Assembly (NCBI GenBank): GCA_028583405.1
Contig: CM053253.1
Coordinates: 8,920,441 to 8,984,440 of the forward strand
Reading direction: 5' to 3'
From: Pogonophryne albipinna
Lineage: Eukaryota > Chordata > Actinopteri > Perciformes > Artedidraconidae
DNA length: 64,000 nt
The translations under genes and the position numbers were made by a program. The notes under the pieces were generated by a model that saw only the letters and a program-made list of their open reading frames with translations, was not told the origin of the DNA and searched no databases. Shown here one piece after another: positions 10,694-22,862 of this stretch (its first letter is position 1; each line of letters begins with the position of its first letter).

Positions 10694-13525
10694 CTTCAAA
10701 GCCCTGATGAGATCAATGTGCAGAGCTAAAGATTAATGAGGCTGCTTCTTTAATAAAGAAGAGTCTCAGAGGGGGAAATGTTCATTAGAACAGTTTGTGA
10801 GTCTCGATGCACGATGGGGATTTGTGCTCGAGCTAAAACATTAGACTTGATGGCGAGAAGAGTATAAGACCACTTCGTCTTGCATGAATCCCTTTGGACG
10901 TGTGCATTCGGGTGACATTCATGTGTTGCAGTAGCTATAAGAAGCAAACATAAGATGAAAAACAAACATCGGTAAGAGTAGATGTCTTACTAAACCAGTA
11001 TTTCGATGAATACATTTAATAATTTATAATACATTTGGATTAGTATGACTATTATGAACTAAAAAAGAAATATAGTAGAAATAAATATCTCTGGAAAGAC
11101 ATGCTGATATTTAATTATTCAAATTTACTTTTCAAAGGCTGTAAGCACATGAAGACAAAATGAGTGAATGACAGTCTTCAAAGCTTGTTTAAAATTAAAC
11201 TTGCTCAATTAGATACGGGCAATGTTTTTGAATTACCCTTACAATATCCGGCCACATTTTTAAGGTTGTATTTTTACAGCTCATATAACATTGTTAAAGT
11301 AAGAAAAATATCAGTATCTCGTTAAAATAATGAAAAAACTCAAACTAGTTGTCTGTACAAAATAAAAATAAAAGTAATGTCCAAAAAGGTTTTGTAGCCT
11401 TAAACTAACCCAAGCTTTTTGAGCCAACCCAGACATCCTACAATTCATGGGACGTATGTTACCTTTTCTGGAACAAGCATTGGCAGTGAACAACATTCAA
11501 GTATTTTTACTCTTGATACCAATGGCGGAAGGTGGATAAATATATGTGTGATTTGTATTCATGACGACTCGAGTCATCCCTTGACTTTTCCTTAAGCCCC
11601 ACAAGCAGATCATCTTTTTTTTCTTGTCCTGTGTCCTGGAAATGTAATTCATGGACTGACGCAAAAATAAACAGACAGACAATCACAGCTGATTATTGGG
11701 TGATTATGGAGAAGTTCAGGTTTTTCCTCAAGTGCTGCCATGAAGTCCAATAGCTTTGCTCGATATGTGTGCTTTATGTTCAATGCTAATTAGCAAACGG
11801 TAACATGACAAGATGTCAAACTCACACAGAAAATATGCTAAACATTAAGTCTGCTTTACAGTTTATGATGTTTACTCATGAGCATATTAAAATGCTTATT
11901 TGTACCTCAAATCACAGCTAAGCCCAAGTAAAGCTTCACAAGGATACAAGCATGGCTGTAGCCTCTTCGTCTTGGTCTTCTGAAACCTCCATGAACATTT
12001 TTTTTGGTTTCTCCTTAATGCACAGGACCCTGATTAAGACCTTTTGATGTTGGGGCCACTTATGATTAAGGTGATTGACCTTTAACAGGTTTGTGCTGTC
12101 AAGCATCTCACAAGCGCCTGCAGAACTCAGTGGTTCTTGCTAATCAATGGAAGCTTAACATTGTAATCATTAACACATGTTTACATTCATACATTTAATC
12201 AAGGCATTTCGCTCACTGATTGCATCCAAAGATTTGTATGTGCAGACTTATCACTTTAACTTGCTAGTTTACGCAATTGCAGTGGCAGTTTTTAAGCAAG
12301 GGCCCTTTCAGCATTGCGATAAAAAAAACACCCACAAATGTTTTTCACCTTTGTGCCAGCGGGTATGTTGTAAATTGTTTTCTAATTCCTTTGGCTTCAG
12401 CTCCATGTGGCTTTAACCCGTGACATCAAGTGTTATATCTCTCTTTTCGTTTCCTGTTTAGCATTTGAACAGGCACATTTTGCATCAATTAGCTTTCAGG
12501 ACCTTTTAGTGAGACCCATGGATGTGCGTTGCCGCTGCTTAATATTCATCAAAGGTAATATTAGCAATCACATTTTCATTAAAATACATAATTAGCATTT
12601 CAATAGTCATCCTCTTTTACATGTTAGTCATTAAAAAGCTGCAATGATAAAAGCTGTAGGGTAGCAGATCCATGTGCACAAGAAATACATTTATTTTTGA
12701 TTTCAAGAGAAGAACAAAGAAGAAACTATGATATGAACCCACTAGAGTTTGGGTTTGTAAAAACACAAACTTGAAGGAGAATACATTATGCCTCTACAGG
12801 GATGTGTGTGTGAGGGGTTCAATATGTTGTTGGGTGAGCAGATTGTGCTGATTCGAGCGCTGTTGTTCTGGTTGTTTATGTGAATTGGATTTGAGTTGCT
12901 GTACAGCCATGTGTAGAAGAAATTCAGAAAATGTAAATAATGAGTTTTCTCTGTCATAAGAATGACATGACAACAAGACATCTTCTGATTCTCTGTCGAT
13001 CTTGAAAGAATGATCCATCTTCTTAGATTCCTCCTGAGGTTTCTAACTTTCCTCTTTTTTTTGGTTTGAGTTTTTCCTTATCCAAACCAAGGAAATTCAC
13101 ATAGAGACTGTCATGTGCTGTAGCCTACATCGTTTACTTGACTTTCCTCACGATGTATTGTCCCATAAAAAGGATTATCTAAATGTGTGAAATCAAAATG
13201 TAACATGATTGATTTCACTCATCGGCTTGATCTGTCCCTTTTTTTCAGCTCAATGTCATGGACCAGAAGACAATATGATGGAGCTTGTCTAGATGTTTCT
13301 GAAAGTAAATGTGTGAATACAGGATAGGGCATGAGTTGGTTTACTGTTTGATTATATACAGCATCTAGACTGTTTTTCTTGTGGGAAATCAGCATTTGCA
13401 AATGATGTTCAATCACATACTCTTCAAATGTCAAGAATGAACTACCCCACCGATTTTCATATTTCTTGTTGATTTGGAGCCCCTGAATTATTTTTTCCTT
13501 GTTCTGAGAAGTACCTGATTGCGAC
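10694..13525. other. Anonymous non-coding DNA
   Basis: About 2.8 kb of AT-rich sequence with no recognised gene or repeat. The small open frames overlap on both strands, show no domain and no splice context, and are probably chance. Confidence 0.45.
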
Positions 13526-13752
13526 CAGGGCCGTCCCTCCCTACAGGCCAATCAGACTGCGTGGGGCCTCACCTTGCGGAGGGACCGGGAGGGTGCCTCA
13601 ACTGAGCCGAAAATGTGGCGCACCTATGCGCTTATGCGGCGCAATTAGTGTTGCGCAGCACGGTTTCGCCGCTGCGAGGCTCCCCCCCCCGAAACAGAGG
13701 GCCTCGCCATATAACTTTGCGTGTGGCCTCATGTTGGCCAGGGACGGCCCTG
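13526..13752. mobile_element. hAT-type MITE
   Basis: A 227-bp element with inverted ends CAGGGCCGTCCCT. It is flanked by an 8-bp target duplication with one mismatch (ATTGCGAC 13518-13525, ATTGCAAC 13753-13760). The 8-bp duplication and CAGGG ends are typical of the hAT superfamily. It is GC-rich against its surroundings and has no coding capacity. Confidence 0.85.
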
Positions 13753-13760
13753 ATTGCAAC

Positions 13761-15671
13761 ACTCCAGTCAATCCATGTTGATTTGTAATATTACAATGTA
13801 CTCCTCGAGGCTGAGTAATAAGAGGTCCAGGATTTATGTATGTGCTGTGTTGAAAAGCTTGTATTCTAGTTTTAAATATGGATATGCATCTCTCTACAAA
13901 TGTTTTGAAAACACCATCATGCCCATGTTTTTGTACCTGTATTAACAAAGTGGTGTGGTCCTGAAAATTAAGATTGATCTACAAAGACATCATCTGTTTC
14001 TTTCCCCTTCTGTTTCAAAATACCCACAAAATGTACATGAGCATTTCTTTCTTATCACAATATTCCTCTCTATATTCTCTTGTTCAAGGAGTACTGTATG
14101 TGCTTTTTATGGGACCTATGACAATCATGTTGAAAGTCTGATTTTGGGCCAATCATTTTTCAACCTTGGGTAAGTTATCTCCAGGTAGGCATAACCAGAA
14201 TGATATTCACAATGTTAGACAGATGCTTGGTGTTAGATTAAACTCCATTTGACCCATTGTTTATTCTCAAGAGCTTGGATATTTGCTATCCATGGTCACT
14301 TGTTATTCCGAGGCTCAAGTGAGAGGCAAAGGATTCCCTCAGGTAAATAATCATGAAAGGCAACAGCCAGAGGAGGAGGAGCAGATCACCAGAACCAACG
14401 AGAGGCAGAGGAGACTAAAAGCAGAAAAAGCGCTTTGTATTTCTTGTTGAGCAACCTATTTAAGTGCTTAGAGGACTGTTGTAGCGTGATGCATGCTTTG
14501 CATCCAAAGGGACGTAGAGGAGAAAACAGCGTTTGTTCCTGGTCACAATGCTGCAGGGCTTTGAGAATTGACAGAGAGAGATGCTTGAGGGAAACTCTCA
14601 GTTTCTTGGCAAAGCCTCAAAGGTGTGTTGTTGAATAGGTTTACAGCTGAGCCACTTAAGGCTGCCGGGTTTTCTCTCTGAGGCCCTGACACTGGAGGTT
14701 TATATAAAGTGTATCGAGTTGGCAGTGTAATGGATCTAAAATCCTTGGCCTGTTCATGCAATATTACCTGGTGTGATGATCTGTGAAACCAGATAAAGTT
14801 TTAAATGTTATTCTTTAAACTGTTTCCATGTCGTACTATTTTCCATAGGCCTGGAAGTATGGCAAGTTTATAAAGCATCAGACCTTTTCATTTTCATATT
14901 TTGTTGAGTCTAGAGGCTTAACGTAGTCTGTGTTATATGATTCAAGGGAAACAATACACTCATTTGGATCCAAAATAAACAGTAAAATGAAGTTAGTACA
15001 CCAAAAAGGGTTGGCACAATAATTTAATCAGGTATATTATTAGTTAAATTAAGTATAATGTAATTATAATTACATGATTGTGTATTATTCACATAACAGA
15101 GGAAACAAATAACAGGGGAATCATACAAAAACTGAAGAGGGACTGAATTCAGAGGTTCTTGAGTCTTTCATAAGGATGATTAATAAGATGAGATGAGATT
15201 TTGATGGAGGATACTGTTGAGTTGCGTTTAAAGTGCCATTGTCATCAGGTTAAATTGAGATATCAAATTGAGTATTATCGGCAAAGCTTTGTTAATAGAT
15301 CATAACTTGTAGACGGTAAAAAATAGAACACTCTGTGTCATGACTCTGAGGCATGATCAATGCGTCTTAAAGAAAGTGTTATTTATAACAACATAACAAC
15401 ATTCTTGAATCTAAATATGTTCCTCATTTTATAGCAAAAACCATTGCACCAGCAGTAACCCCTTATAAATGGCTTGCAGCATCAACACAAAATATCAAGA
15501 GTAATACAGAAGGTTGTATTACTGTTGTGCTTTTATTTATGTCTTAATGTGTGCATATGTATAAATGTGTTTGTTGATTGTGTGTGTATAGGATATACAT
15601 ATTTTTATATGTATTTGTATTTTTGTATTCGGGATTGTGGGAAACGGTATTTTGATCTCTCTGTCTGTACA
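13761..15671. other. Anonymous non-coding DNA
   Basis: No gene or clear repeat recognised. The stretch from 14820 to 15470 is AT-rich. Confidence 0.4.
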
Positions 15672-15873
15672 CACACTACATTACATCACTTGTTAGACGC
15701 TTTTATCCAAAGTGACTTACATACATTTAATACTGTGGGCAATCCCCACAGGAACAATTTGGGGTGAAGTGTCTTGTCCAAGGACACAGCGGAATGTTGA
15801 CTTCAGCAGGATTCCAACCAGTGCCCCGTGATCCAAAGATCAGTGCACTAACCACTGAGCCACAACCTCCCTT
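15672..15873 (-). mobile_element. V-SINE-like tRNA-derived SINE with an L2-type tail
   Basis: On the minus strand a tRNA-like head has an A box TGGCTCAGTGG (15852-15862) and a B box GGTTGGAATCC (15809-15819, one base from GGTTCGAATCC). A central domain (GTGTCCTTGGACAAGACACTTCACCCC) follows, then the tail CACTTTGGATAAAAGCGTCT. The tail matches the 3' end of the L2 LINEs in this window, as expected of a SINE mobilised by L2 machinery. Confidence 0.75.
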
Positions 15874-16888
15874 GATAGGGAAACACAAAAACTGAAAGAT
15901 TGACAATAAAGTTGACTTTGACTTTGAAGCTGTGCGAAAAACAGAGTTGTGGTCAACATTCCTGAAAGCTGCATTTGCAAAGCACCAATTTTAAAGGGGA
16001 CCTATCATGCAAAATGCACTTTTTGATGTCTTTTATACATAAATATGTGTCCCCGGTGCGTCAGGGAACTCACGCAGCGTCAGAAAATATCCCTCTCTCT
16101 TTTCCTCCGTACCCAAATCTCTAAAAACGGGGATACAACGGAGCTGATCCAGATTTGTGTCCGATATGACGTAATATCGGTAGCGGACCCACAACACTAT
16201 CAGAAACGTTGCTATCAAAAACAATGCCCGACTATTTTGGACGTAATATGGTCGGTGTTTACATTAGCATCGCTAACACTCAGAGCTAACCTGTACTGGA
16301 GAGCATGTGTGTGAAGAAGCAGGAAATAAAAAGGAACTCACCTTGTGGTATAACCGGCAAGAGAGAAAGCCTTTGAGCTCCATACTGTTTCAGAAATAAT
16401 CCTTGATCTAATAATCCTTGAGTTTCATCACCGCAGCATTTTAGACAGTATCTGCCAGGTCCAGCCTGTCCTCCTACAAAAAACGACCATATAGGTCGAT
16501 TGTTCAGCAGCTTATTACGACCCAGAGTCACGTTTTAAAGTGTAGCACCTCTAGTGATCGTGTAAGAAACAACTTGCTCCCGTTGATTGCAAATGCTCCG
16601 GAGATTATTTTATTCACAAATAACCCTCTCTGGAAAATCCTAAATTGTGCAATAGTTTGGCCATTAAAATGCTTTTTGATTAGATTTCTAGCGAGAAGTG
16701 TATATTGTACTTTTATAATCTACGTCCGGTGGATGTGTATGATCAATAGTTTGATAGATATTACGAAGATGATTTGAGGTCTCGCCAAGAGAATGTGTAT
16801 ATGCGGCTGCTTCCATGTAAAGTTAGCGTCATCCCTCACGGGGTGAAAACAGTATTTCCGGTATCGAAGTTTTCATTATAAAACCGGA
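15874..16888. other. Decayed transposon-like sequence, unresolved
   Basis: AAAGGGGACCTATCATGCAAAATGCAC at about 15994 is the left-end phrase of a common fish DNA-transposon family, but I found no matching right end. The rest is unclassified. Small frames on both strands show no domain. Confidence 0.4.
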
Positions 16889-17842
16889 TATATTCCCCTC
16901 ACTGTCGAATGATCACACAGTGATATCTGCATTACTCATCCACTAAAACACATAAGTTTATCTTTGTTAATTACACAATATTGATTGGTTTAAATTGTGT
17001 ACAATGCTTTTGTGTTTTTAACCTTCGATTCGGAGAAACAAATAGTTTTTTCGGAGTTTAGACACTACAGAGTTTCCAAAGACACTACACTACCCAGAAT
17101 CCCGAGCTATTGTTTGGGACTACAACATCCGCCTTGCTTTACAAACCCTGTCATTAGTCCTCAAGTTCTGCGATTGGACATTGGAGTGCAGTGCGACAAG
17201 GTTACGCCGAGCGTCAAACAGCTCTTTGAAATGGAACCACGGCAGACTATCCAAAACTGGACTTGGACGGGTCCCCCCCCCCCCCAGAACTACACATGCT
17301 GGCTATTGTGTGTTTCGCAACATGTTCTATGGCACGTGGGAATTGTAGTTTTAAAAGACGTTTTCGTATTTCCCACAATTAGAAGTTGCCAGTATTAAAC
17401 TGTGTACACCCCTGGAGGTTTAGGGGATACGAAACACAGTGGTGTTATGAAATTTAAAACATATCATTAATAAATGGGTGAAAATTGCTTGTGTCATCAG
17501 TAAAGTGGAACTTCTGTGTGAACTATTCATATCTTAAACTGCACTGTAACTTTTTATTCATGTATTTTTTCTTTTAATGTTTCTTTTATTATCTTTTCTT
17601 TTTAATGACTGTTTTTAAATGTCTTTGTCTGAATGTCTTTCATTCTTGTAAAGCACCTTGAAATGCCTTGTGTTGAAAGGTGCTATATAAATAAACTTGC
17701 CTTGCCTTGTGTCCATAATGGACAGCATTAATATACCCACATGACAGCTAAGGTCAGAAGAGCTTTATTTAACAGCTGGTCTTATGTCTGTGACCCCTCC
17801 TGTTGTTAGTTGATAAGCCTGAAACATGCACTTGTTGAACAA
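16889..17842 (+). repeat. Interspersed repeat, copy A (also at 62.5-63.26 kb)
   Basis: Shares most of its length with 62495-63260. Common phrases include GATTGGTTTAAATTGTGT, GACACTACACTACCCAGAATCCC, GAACCACGGCAGACT and TAGTTTTAAAAGACGTTTTCGTATTTCCCA, ending GATAAGCCTGAAACATGCACTTGT. Relative to the other copy it has an extra block at about 17495-17705. The similar last codons of the open frames ending at 17398 and 63028 reflect this shared repeat, not a gene. Confidence 0.75.
17495..17705 (+). mobile_element. Short 5'-truncated LINE or SINE insertion
   Basis: This block interrupts repeat copy A, because copy B (near 63105) continues directly across the site. It ends in a fish retroposon tail: TGTAAAGCACCTTGAAATGCCTTG, GGTGCTATATAAATAAACTTG and a CCTTG repeat. 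CTTGTG flanks both sides. No coding remains. Confidence 0.65.
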
Positions 17843-20275
17843 ATTAAACTACCAACAACCTGCTATTAACAAGTTGTGATAAATAGCTTGGTGTATAAAC
17901 AAAAACACCAAATGTCATGTCTGGCACCATGCTCACACGTCTGCTCACTGATAAGGCAGGTTTTTCTTTATTTTGAACAAACTTTTGAAACTCTGAGATC
18001 GACATTGTTTACACGAATGTTTGAACTTTTATTTGGAGCAATACATGTACAGATACTATGTGTTTCTGTACCCTGCAACTAACTTATTTTGTCTATAGCA
18101 CGATATAGCTGCACTATTTTAAGGCTTGTAACTGTATGTTATATTGCATGTTGCATTGTTGGAGGATCTTGAGACTCAATCTTTTAATTGCCAAAACGAT
18201 GCTATAGCTATTGTGCATGGGACAAAAAAAGCCTTTGAATATTTGAATCTATTGTCAAAAAGCAAACAAGAATAAGGTTAAATAATTTTAATGAATGCCC
18301 TTTTGATTTGTCATTGGCTGCACTGTATTACAGCTTTCTGAAGAACAAGGGCCAGACATCTTTTGCACATCAACTGTTTTCCAGTGGAAGAAACAGCAAT
18401 GGGTGATGATGTAAGTCTGTGTCTATCTCAATCCTGCCTCTTTAAGCATATCTATTGAGAAGCTGTTACTGTCAGTCTGAGGCCTATCTTTCCCTTAAAG
18501 CTGTGTTATCACGTTATGCTGAATTTACCAGATTTCTCTCTCGCGGCCTGACATCAAACAAACATGATCCTTTTACCGCTCCACACTTCTGGAGAAGCTG
18601 CTAACTGGTTCAAAGGCCTCCTGCTGAGAATGGCAAATACAGCACTTAGCAGGAGGCCAAAGCTAAAACAGGAACATGGACAAAAACTAAAGATTAATTA
18701 TTTGTCAATGACGTCCCTGCAAACAGGATGCACTTGAAACGGGACAGTACAATAGACAGTTTCTTCCTTCTGTTATGACTGAATATGGAACTTGGATCAG
18801 TGATAGTTATTTTCGTTTATTTTGCACATTTACTGTATGGCTCAGCAAGAAAAAAATAAGATGATCTGTATAAAATCAGAGTTGGGAGTCATGGAAGAAT
18901 ACATATGTGTATAACCCAACAATAACTTTCTTGTCCAACACAGAGCAAGACATGCTGTCAACAAACAAGCTCCACTGCAGAGCTTTCCTCCACCAATGTG
19001 GGGGGGGGGGGGGCTGTTGACACCTGCATATTCTGCTGCCAGTGTGTTCAGACTTTTAGTTCTAACTCTAGTTCAACTTTAAGTTTGCTTCCTCAAATAA
19101 CTTTAGTCGTAGAATGAGATGCAAAGCACTATTTGTCTTTACTGTGAAAGCATGGTCATTGCCAACAAAAAATAGTAAGCTGCTCCCTGAATGAGACAAT
19201 CATATTCATATATATATTATTCCAATCACTTGTTTATAGACTCATATTGCACTATTTCACTATTTTACCATTTTTCTTTTTGTATTTACTTGCACAATTG
19301 TTTCTGTTTATCTGTTTTATTGTGTTGCGCTGTTGGAGGAGCCTGTGACCTGAGATTTTCATCGTCATAACTACACTGTAGCTATGTACGTATGACTAAT
19401 GAAAGCCTTGAACCTTGAACCTGACGTTAGCATATCTCTGCAACACTTTGGCAATCTAGGTGTCAGAACCCACTGGAGCGCAGAGTCACATTCACTCTCA
19501 CAAACTCAATTATTTTCCCTGGCATAGGAGCAAAATGCTGCAGAAAAGATGCAGAGCACAGAAAAAGGAGCAGCACTGCAACACAAGCAAGCCGAGTAAG
19601 ACAGGGACGTTCAGTTCAGAGAGGCAATTGGCTTTATTTTAGCCATTACGATCAATTTAAATAAATGCCAATTATAATAGTCAAGATCAGCTCTAAAAAT
19701 ATATCCACTGCTCCAAAGCATTTTGCATTTCTTATAACTGTTTCCAACAACAAATCTTTCTATGGATTGCTCTGTCTATTTCTGACTAGCCAGAAATAGT
19801 GTATATCTGGAAGTGCGTTATTTGGGCATATATATACACTTGTATAATTATATGCATACTGAGTCGTTAGGAGGTAATATTTAACCTGTGTTTAGGTTAA
19901 TTAGCCTTGTTTTTAGCTTGTTGTCAATTCCATTATTTGTACGAACAATAAGAGCAACCAAAGATTGCACATTTTGCCGATCAAACCGATTCTGATGGGT
20001 TTGTCTTTTCTGTCATATCTATTCTCAATCTTAGTCAAATCTTATTCTGTATGCAGGGTTCATATTTATTTGAACTCGACATGCATTACCACTTCAACAC
20101 TTTCTTATTTAATTTCTCTGAATTTCCATAAAAAAATCCAGATATTTGCCTGTTTTTTCTGCTCCCCCATGTTCCCATATTTCACCTCAGCCTGTTTCTC
20201 AAGTGAAAGAGACTATGCTGCTGCATTCGAGTCTGATGGGAACACTAAGACCTGAGAAAATCACCATCACAATTA
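17843..20275. other. Non-coding DNA with two related retroposon tails
   Basis: The stretches at about 18090-18245 and 19235-19425 resemble each other (GTTGGAGGA, then a GCTATAGCTA/TGTAGCTATG-like part, then AAGCCTTTGAA/AAGCCTTGAACC). Both look like 3' ends of one retroposon family. A G homopolymer lies at 19000-19013. Nothing else is recognised, and the small frames are probably chance. Confidence 0.45.
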
Positions 20276-21365
20276 CCCCTTTCACACCAACGCGGTTCCA
20301 GGGCCGGTTCGCAGCTGGAGCTTGAAAAGCACCTGTTTTTCCTGTTCACACCGCAGCGGAGCCGCCTCTAAGCTCCGGAATCCGGTTCGTTTCGAGCACC
20401 AAAAATTTGTCCGTCTAGAAAGCAAGCACCGCATACGTCACGCTTACGTCGGAGGGGGGCGAGATTAACCTGAGCTAACAGTTAAAGGCGAGTACGGCAA
20501 ATAAAAGTTGTAACAAGCAGTAGTGCTGAGCAAAGTGACTAGAACGCAACCACACACTTGTAAAAAAAAAAAACACTTTATAAAGTCAGGCAACACTAAC
20601 TAGGCTTCTTGTGATTCTGTTTATTTGTACCTTACTTTGACCATCCGTTCACTGTTATTGATCATTGTGGAGAGAGGCAGACGTTTTGTTTTGTATTATA
20701 GCAGCTATCGGATGGAATCAATACATGGGCTGCACAGGTTGTCATGTCCAACTATCATAAGTAGAATCATAATGAAAAATACGCCACAATAGGATAGCAA
20801 CAAGTAGTCAAGTTAGAGTCAGTTTAGCTTCGGTTTCTATGCTAACATCACCCATTTTACACCAGAGAAACTTTCATAACAGCGTTGTGATGCCAAACAG
20901 CGTCAATTCAGACTGACACACATTCACATATGGGGAATTGGGGATATGTATCAGCTGCTTGTGTGAGTCGGACAGTGAATACTTTACAGCGGCCGCTGCT
21001 GTGAGAATAAACTCCTATGGAAGAGCAAATGCGGTAAATGCCGCTGTAACACATTAATAAACAATGAACCACGGCACTCTGGAGAAAAGTATAAGGTTGG
21101 AGAAGTCGTTATTTAATTTAATCTGGCTTCGTATGATTAAAAGCAACACGATCATCGACCCGACGCAGTCCTCCATTGTTGTTGTAGTTTGCGCCGTTGG
21201 GGAGAAAATCAGCGACGTAAACGGTGATGTCATGACGCAGCAGCGGCAGCACCAGTCGGGCTCTGGGCGGTGTGAACAGAGCGGGAGCTGAACCGAAGAA
21301 CTGGTTCTGAACCAGAAAAGCTCTAGCACGGAGCTAGAACGGGAAAAGCCTTGGTGTGAAAGGGG
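20276..21365. mobile_element. Non-autonomous TIR element (CCCCTTTCACACC ends)
   Basis: Inverted ends CCCCTTTCACACCAA are flanked by TA on both sides. The subterminal regions are GC-rich and also partly inverted (GGTTC and GAACC motifs, AGCTCC/GGAGCT). The interior has no transposase. The superfamily is not clear; a TA or TWA target would suit Tc1/mariner-like or PIF/Harbinger-like elements. Confidence 0.65.
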
Positions 21366-21488
21366 TAAATGAAAGGCGCCCAGGAAACAGCAGGTTTGCC
21401 CCCTGATAAAAGACCCACCACTTGGGATAAGAGCAGACAAATACAAAGGGGGAAGAATTATATCTATATGGATTTTTCTTCACTTTCT

Positions 21489-22846
21489 TTTTTTTGTGAC
21501 CAACTTTTTATTGTTTTTTTGTCCTCACAAAAGGGACTTATACAGATACAAATTATATAGACAATATAGATAATACAAAAAGAAAAAGAAAAGACAAAGA
21601 AAGAAAAAAAAGATATAGGGAATCCCTTTCCTATGCCACCCGTCCCTCCCCCTTCCCACCCATCTTGCCATTTCACAGAAAGTCCTACCTGATGTTTGTT
21701 AGCAATCGTCTGAGTTCATCTATCTATTATATATATTATTTATATTAAAGCATAACAATGTATCCACATAAAATACATTCATACCTTTTTTTTTTCCACA
21801 TAACATTTCATCTGTTTAAGCTGAATTGCGATTAACTCAATAAACTACAATTGCACCAAGGTGTGCGTATATGTACAATCATCATTTACATGAATGATAT
21901 TACCCGGTCAGCAGCTCTTTGAATAGCCTCTAATGTTTCTCCCTTAGCCTTATTAGCAGAAGTGATTGACAGCTCTGAGATTAGTAGGTCATGGAAGGAT
22001 GATATCCATTGCTTAAGAAATAAAGTATGTGGGGGTTTCCATCGTATTACAATTATTTGTTTGGCTGCTGTTAGTCCAGCGAAAAGCACCCTTTTCTGAT
22101 GTGTCTGTAGGTCAAGAGAAGAATCATCATTCAACAATACAATATTTGGGAGACAGGGTATGTGAACTCCAATAATCTCAGATACAATGTCAATAACCTG
22201 TTTCCAGAACGTTCTTACTGCAGTACATTCATAAACCATGTGTACATATGTGCCAATAGTCTTTTGGTTACAGAGGAGGCGGGGCTTGGAATCATCCTTA
22301 ATTGACAGCATTTTCTGGTTGACAGGTAATATCTGTGTATCATTTTATACTGTATCAATTGGTGATTGTGGTTACGCGATCTTAAGGAGATATTATTCCA
22401 TATTCTCTGTCAATCAATAGTCTGCGTATAATTTTTTAGATCTACGTTCCATACTGCAGAGATGCCAATATATCCGGTTAATGTATCTTGCAGCTTTTTA
22501 TAAATATATATGAAGTAGTGCCGCTCACACTGTTTGGACTTAATATGACCTTAACTAATTGATGTGTTGGCAGAGGTTGATTCCAAGGAACTCCATATGT
22601 GCGCATGGCAGTACGTAGTTGCAAATAGAAAAAGAAAGAAGAGCCAGGCACATTATACGTGTCTTTCAATTCTTGGAAGGACATCAAGCCGTTGCCGTTG
22701 GTTATGTCAGAAATATAATGTATTCCTCGAGTTTGCCATTGTGGGAATTGGATTGCATTTTTCCCAATACGTAGTAACAGGTTATGAAAAATAGGTATGT
22801 TACTATGCCAATCTACAGACCAATTGCACAATGTCTCTACATGTTT
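21489..22846 (-). mobile_element. 5'-truncated L1/Tx1-type LINE
   Basis: The 16-bp sequence TTTTTCTTCACTTTCT occurs at 21473-21488 and 22847-22862 and is the target duplication. The element lies on the minus strand with a short poly-A immediately inside the left copy. It contains only the C-terminal region of ORF2. The long target duplication and A-tail suit the L1 clade. Confidence 0.85.
21886..22846 (-). pseudogene. L1/Tx1-type ORF2 C-terminal region, frameshifted
   Basis: The upstream part (22478-22846) includes NWSVDWHSNIPIFHN. The middle, near 22312-22400, reads QLIQYKMIHRYYLS with a stop codon. The last part (21886-22311) contains GTYVHMVYECTAVRTFW, the H-x3-C pattern found at the end of vertebrate L1-type ORF2, where the usual form is like HLLWECP..FW. 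At least one frameshift separates the parts. Endonuclease and reverse transcriptase are missing, so this is a dead fragment. Residues before 22847 in the open frame come from flanking DNA. Confidence 0.7.
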
Positions 22847-22862
22847 TTTTTCTTCACTTTCT

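Noticed and set aside
13219..13551. 110-codon frame on the minus strand
   Set aside because: Starts inside a hAT MITE and continues into unrelated sequence; no domain.
15990..16540. Complete TTAA-type transposon starting AAAGGGGACCTATCATGC
   Set aside because: No paired right end or matching target was found, so only a fragment can be claimed.
16997..17398. 133-codon frame ending VVLKDVFVFP, similar to the end of a frame at 62771-63028
   Set aside because: The likeness comes from a shared non-coding repeat; upstream parts do not keep a common frame and include a C homopolymer.
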